Shown: piece by piece, positions 62,170-64,000 of the stretch | How the letters are laid out: every line of letters starts with the position of its first letter | Numbering within the stretch: the first letter of the stretch is position 1 | Origin: Glycomyces albidus | Lineage (GTDB): Bacteria > Actinomycetota > Actinomycetes > Mycobacteriales > Micromonosporaceae | Reading direction: 5' to 3' | NCBI RefSeq assembly: GCF_009451885.1 | Contig: NZ_WIAO01000012.1 | Span: 62,001-126,000 of the forward strand | Length of the DNA stretch: 64,000 nucleotides | Notes under the pieces: generated by a model | Database searches by the model: none | Seen by the model: only the letters and a program-made list of their open reading frames with translations | What the model was told of the DNA's origin: nothing | Made by a program: the position numbers and the translations under genes

Positions 62170-63012
62170 TCAGAGCGCCCCGAGCTTCTCAGGGTTGCTG
62201 ACCAGGTGGATCTCTTCGATCTGTCCGTCCACCAGGTGCAGCATGATGACCGCCGCCGCGGTGCCGCCGGAGCGGACCACGACCGCCGGGCCGCCGTTGA
62301 CCTCCGCGAACTCGACGCGCGGGTCCTCGGGCATCCGGCCCGCGAAGGTGACGAGCGCCCGGGCCACCATCTCGGACCCGGTGATCGCCTTGCGCGGGGC
62401 CGGGGCGAGCCCGCCGCCGTCGCAGACCAGCGTGACGTCGGGCGCCAGCGCCGACAGCAGCGCGGCGAGGTCCCCGCCCGCACACGCGTCCATGAAGGAC
62501 TCCGCCGCCCGGCGCCGCGTGACCGGGTCGGTGTCGTACCGGCGCCGCTTCGACTCGACGTGCTCCCGGGCGCGCATCGCGGTCTGCCGCACCGACACCT
62601 CGCTGCGGTCGACGATCCGCGCGATCTCGGCGTGCGAGTAGCCGAACGCCTCCCGCAGCACGAACACGGCGCGCTCCAGCGGCGAGAGCGCCTCGAGGAC
62701 CAGCAGCATCGCCGAGGACACGGTGTCGGCCAGCGCCAGCCGGTCCGAGGCGTCGCCGCCGGTCGGGACCGGCTCGGGCAGCCAGGGGCCCACGTACGAC
62801 TCGCGCTTGGCCTGGGCGCTGCGGAGCCGGTCGATCGCCAGTCGCGTCGTCACGGTCACGAGGTAGGCCGTCGGGTCTTCGACCGTGCCGGGGTCGACCC
62901 CGTTCCACCGCAGCCACGCCTCCTGGACGACGTCCTCGGCGTCGGTGACCGTGCCGAGGACGCGGTAGGCCACGGCCTGAAGCCGGCCCCGCTGCTCCTC
63001 GAACACGTCCAC
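62170..63012 (-). CDS. sigJ: SigJ (ECF41) sigma factor with SnoaL-like C-terminal domain
   Basis: 280 residues. Region 2 (YRVLGTVTDAEDVVQEAWLR) and region 4 (LSPLERAVFVLREAFGYSHA, IARIVDRSEVSVRQTAMRAR) are followed by an NTF2/SnoaL-like domain (FMDACAGGDLAALLSALAPD) that in this group modulates polymerase activity in place of a separate anti-sigma factor. These factors sit next to a carboxymuconolactone decarboxylase, oxidoreductase or epimerase gene; here the FAD oxidoreductase 101 bases downstream is the candidate. I did not find a clean copy of the reported promoter motif in that gap. Confidence 0.93.
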   Translation of the reverse strand: MDVFEEQRGRLQAVAYRVLGTVTDAEDVVQEAWLRWNGVDPGTVEDPTAYLVTVTTRLAIDRLRSAQAKRESYVGPWLPEPVPTGGDASDRLALADTVSSAMLLVLEALSPLERAVFVLREAFGYSHAEIARIVDRSEVSVRQTAMRAREHVESKRRRYDTDPVTRRRAAESFMDACAGGDLAALLSALAPDVTLVCDGGGLAPAPRKAITGSEMVARALVTFAGRMPEDPRVEFAEVNGGPAVVVRSGGTAAAVIMLHLVDGQIEEIHLVSNPEKLGAL

Positions 63013-63076
63013 GCGCCAGAGGATAGCGCCCCGGGAGGGCCGCCGTGTCCGTGCAGGGTCGCCGAGCAGCCGGGGT

Positions 63077-63487
63077 TCACTCCTCGTGGACGATGTAGTC
63101 CCCGCCGGCCCAGTGCCGGAGGCGCTCGAGGATCTCGTCCCGCCTGCCGCGCATGAACTCCGGCATCGAGCGGTCCCACGATTCGGCCGCGGGCACGTAC
63201 ACGTGGTAGGGCCTGCTGAAGTCGCCCCAGCCGCATTCGAAGGTGTAGGAGCCGCCCGGTTCGGAGTAGACGAGCCGTTCCTTCCACTCCTCTCTGAAGC
63301 CGTATCCCGACTTGTCGGCCGTCCTTCGGTCTTCGGCGAACGCGGCGGCGTAGCCGGCGCCGTAGTACGGGCGCTTGTCCCGCTCGATGCCCGCGGCGAC
63401 CTCCTGCGCGATCTTCTTGGCGGCTTCGACGGCCCCTCGGATGAGCACCCGCCCGACGGCGGCGACGGTGTAGACGAGCGAGTCCAT
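63077..63487 (-). CDS. Hypothetical protein, 136 residues
   Basis: I do not recognise this protein. The N-terminal 25 residues are moderately hydrophobic (SLVYTVAAVGRVLIRGAVEA) followed by charged and aromatic sequence (RDKRPYYGAGYAAAFAEDRR, GYGFREEWKERLVYSE, FECGWGDFSRPYHVYVPAAE) with one Cys. No signal peptide or repeat is evident. Size and acidic/aromatic content would fit an orphan small intracellular protein. The ATG has GGAGG five to six bases upstream, and the sigJ gene follows after 64 bases. Confidence 0.7.
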   Translation of the reverse strand: MDSLVYTVAAVGRVLIRGAVEAAKKIAQEVAAGIERDKRPYYGAGYAAAFAEDRRTADKSGYGFREEWKERLVYSEPGGSYTFECGWGDFSRPYHVYVPAAESWDRSMPEFMRGRRDEILERLRHWAGGDYIVHEE

Positions 63488-63566
63488 ATCGACCTCCTGC
63501 GTCCAACGCTACCGAGGCCGCGCCCGCGCCGACCGAATGCGGATCCGCCGGCGCGAGGCGCGCCGA

Positions 63567-63595
63567 AGGGCGGGCCGCGCCGCGCGGCCCGCCCT
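63567..63595 (-). terminator. Hairpin terminator of the lectin-domain gene
   Basis: AGGGCGGGCCGCGC (63567-63580) is followed by its full complement to 63595, giving a 13-bp stem with a three-base loop 13 bases past the lectin gene stop. Confidence 0.8.
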
Positions 63596-63607
63596 CCAGA
63601 TGCGGTG

Positions 63608-64000
63608 TTAAGCGGGCAGGTTCCAGACCTGGGTCCACAGGCCGTTGCAGTCGTAGATCTGCAGGTCGGTGCCGTCGGCGGTGCCGCCCGCCGAGATGTC
63701 GAGGCAGCGGCCCGACTGCGGGTTCAGCAGGGAGCCGTTCGGCTGCGGCGTCCACACCTGGGCGCCGGAGCCGTTGCACTCCCAGAGCTGGACCCTGGTG
63801 CCGTTGGCCGTGCCCTGCGCGTCGACGTCGAGGCACTTGCCGAACGACCGGAGCGAGCCGTCGGGGTACCGCGACCAGTCCTGGCCCGAGGCGATGCCGC
63901 ACGCGTAGATCTGCGCGCGGTTGCCGTTCGCGGCCGTGTTCGTGTCCACGTCGAGGCACTTGCCCGTCTGCGGGTTCACGACCGCGCCCGTCGCGCCCGG
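63608..64000 (-). CDS. Ricin-type beta-trefoil lectin domain at the C-terminus of a secreted enzyme (5' partial)
   Basis: The frame is open to the right window edge, so only the C-terminal about 130 residues are seen. Three homologous units contain the ricin-lectin marks: GKCLDVDTN, GKCLDVDAQG and GRCLDISAGG, and QxW-type ends DWSRY, AQVWTP and TQVWNL. Such beta-trefoils (CBM13-like) are attached to xylanases, arabinofuranosidases and other secreted hydrolases, and bind galactose or xylan. The catalytic part lies outside the window. Confidence 0.9.
   Translation of the reverse strand, partial: PGATGAVVNPQTGKCLDVDTNTAANGNRAQIYACGIASGQDWSRYPDGSLRSFGKCLDVDAQGTANGTRVQLWECNGSGAQVWTPQPNGSLLNPQSGRCLDISAGGTADGTDLQIYDCNGLWTQVWNLPA

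Overview
This is a 64-kb stretch of very GC-rich DNA. Third-codon positions are almost always G or C, GTG starts are common, many gene pairs overlap by 4-23 bases, and twin-arginine and lipoprotein export signals are frequent. Together with regulators of the MmyB-type XRE, SigJ/ECF41, SigE-family and SigB/F families, this points to a filamentous actinomycete. The set of secreted plant-polysaccharide enzymes fits a saprophyte such as a Glycomyces-like genus, but the genus is inference only. I saw no rRNA, tRNA, CRISPR array, prophage, complete insertion sequence or secondary-metabolite cluster.

Left part (1-8.6 kb): a carbohydrate uptake and breakdown operon. A class I mannose-6-phosphate-isomerase-like cupin enzyme (cut by the window edge) precedes a lipoprotein sugar-binding protein, two ABC permeases, a large six-hairpin glycosidase-like protein, an SGNH esterase and a secreted five-bladed-propeller (DUF5005-like) protein. 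The last genes are translationally coupled, and a strong hairpin terminator ends the unit. No ATPase is present, so a shared one elsewhere is assumed.

From 8.7 to 30.6 kb: mostly housekeeping and redox genes. They include succinate-semialdehyde-type dehydrogenase, AlkD-like DNA repair, a PYROXD2-like oxidoreductase, glutathione peroxidase, a serine hydrolase / histidine kinase / response regulator operon, an MmyB-type regulator, a frameshifted SDR gene, an alcohol dehydrogenase, a PQQ-type sugar dehydrogenase lipoprotein and a GH127 beta-L-arabinofuranosidase. An ECF sigma factor with a membrane-anchored companion, and a LysR regulator divergent from a multicopper oxidase, follow. The gap at 13.95-14.37 kb holds gene remnants, including a short piece resembling pyruvate dehydrogenase E1.

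From 30.7 to 46.2 kb: a CBM2-GH5_4-Ig-CBM46-type glucanase, a calcium-binding-repeat protein, a TetR/VOC pair, a SigB/F-type sigma factor with a hemerythrin protein, a LacI regulator carrying an integrase-like N-terminal domain beside a GH30_8 glucuronoxylanase, a GlxA-type regulator, an MFS transporter, an FMN-dependent 2-hydroxyacid dehydrogenase and a Kup potassium transporter.

Right part (46.4-64 kb): a full-length Lhr helicase, a phosphotransferase coupled to an internally deleted nucleotidyltransferase, an FHA protein convergent with a Ser/Thr kinase, a TetR/epimerase divergent pair, a glucose-dehydrogenase-type enzyme, an ABC exporter, an ECF41/SigJ sigma factor with its likely FAD oxidoreductase partner, and the C-terminal end of a secreted ricin-lectin protein. 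The common theme is scavenging of plant cell-wall sugars (arabinan, xylan, glucan or xyloglucan) by separate regulated loci, mixed with oxidative-stress and surface-signalling genes.
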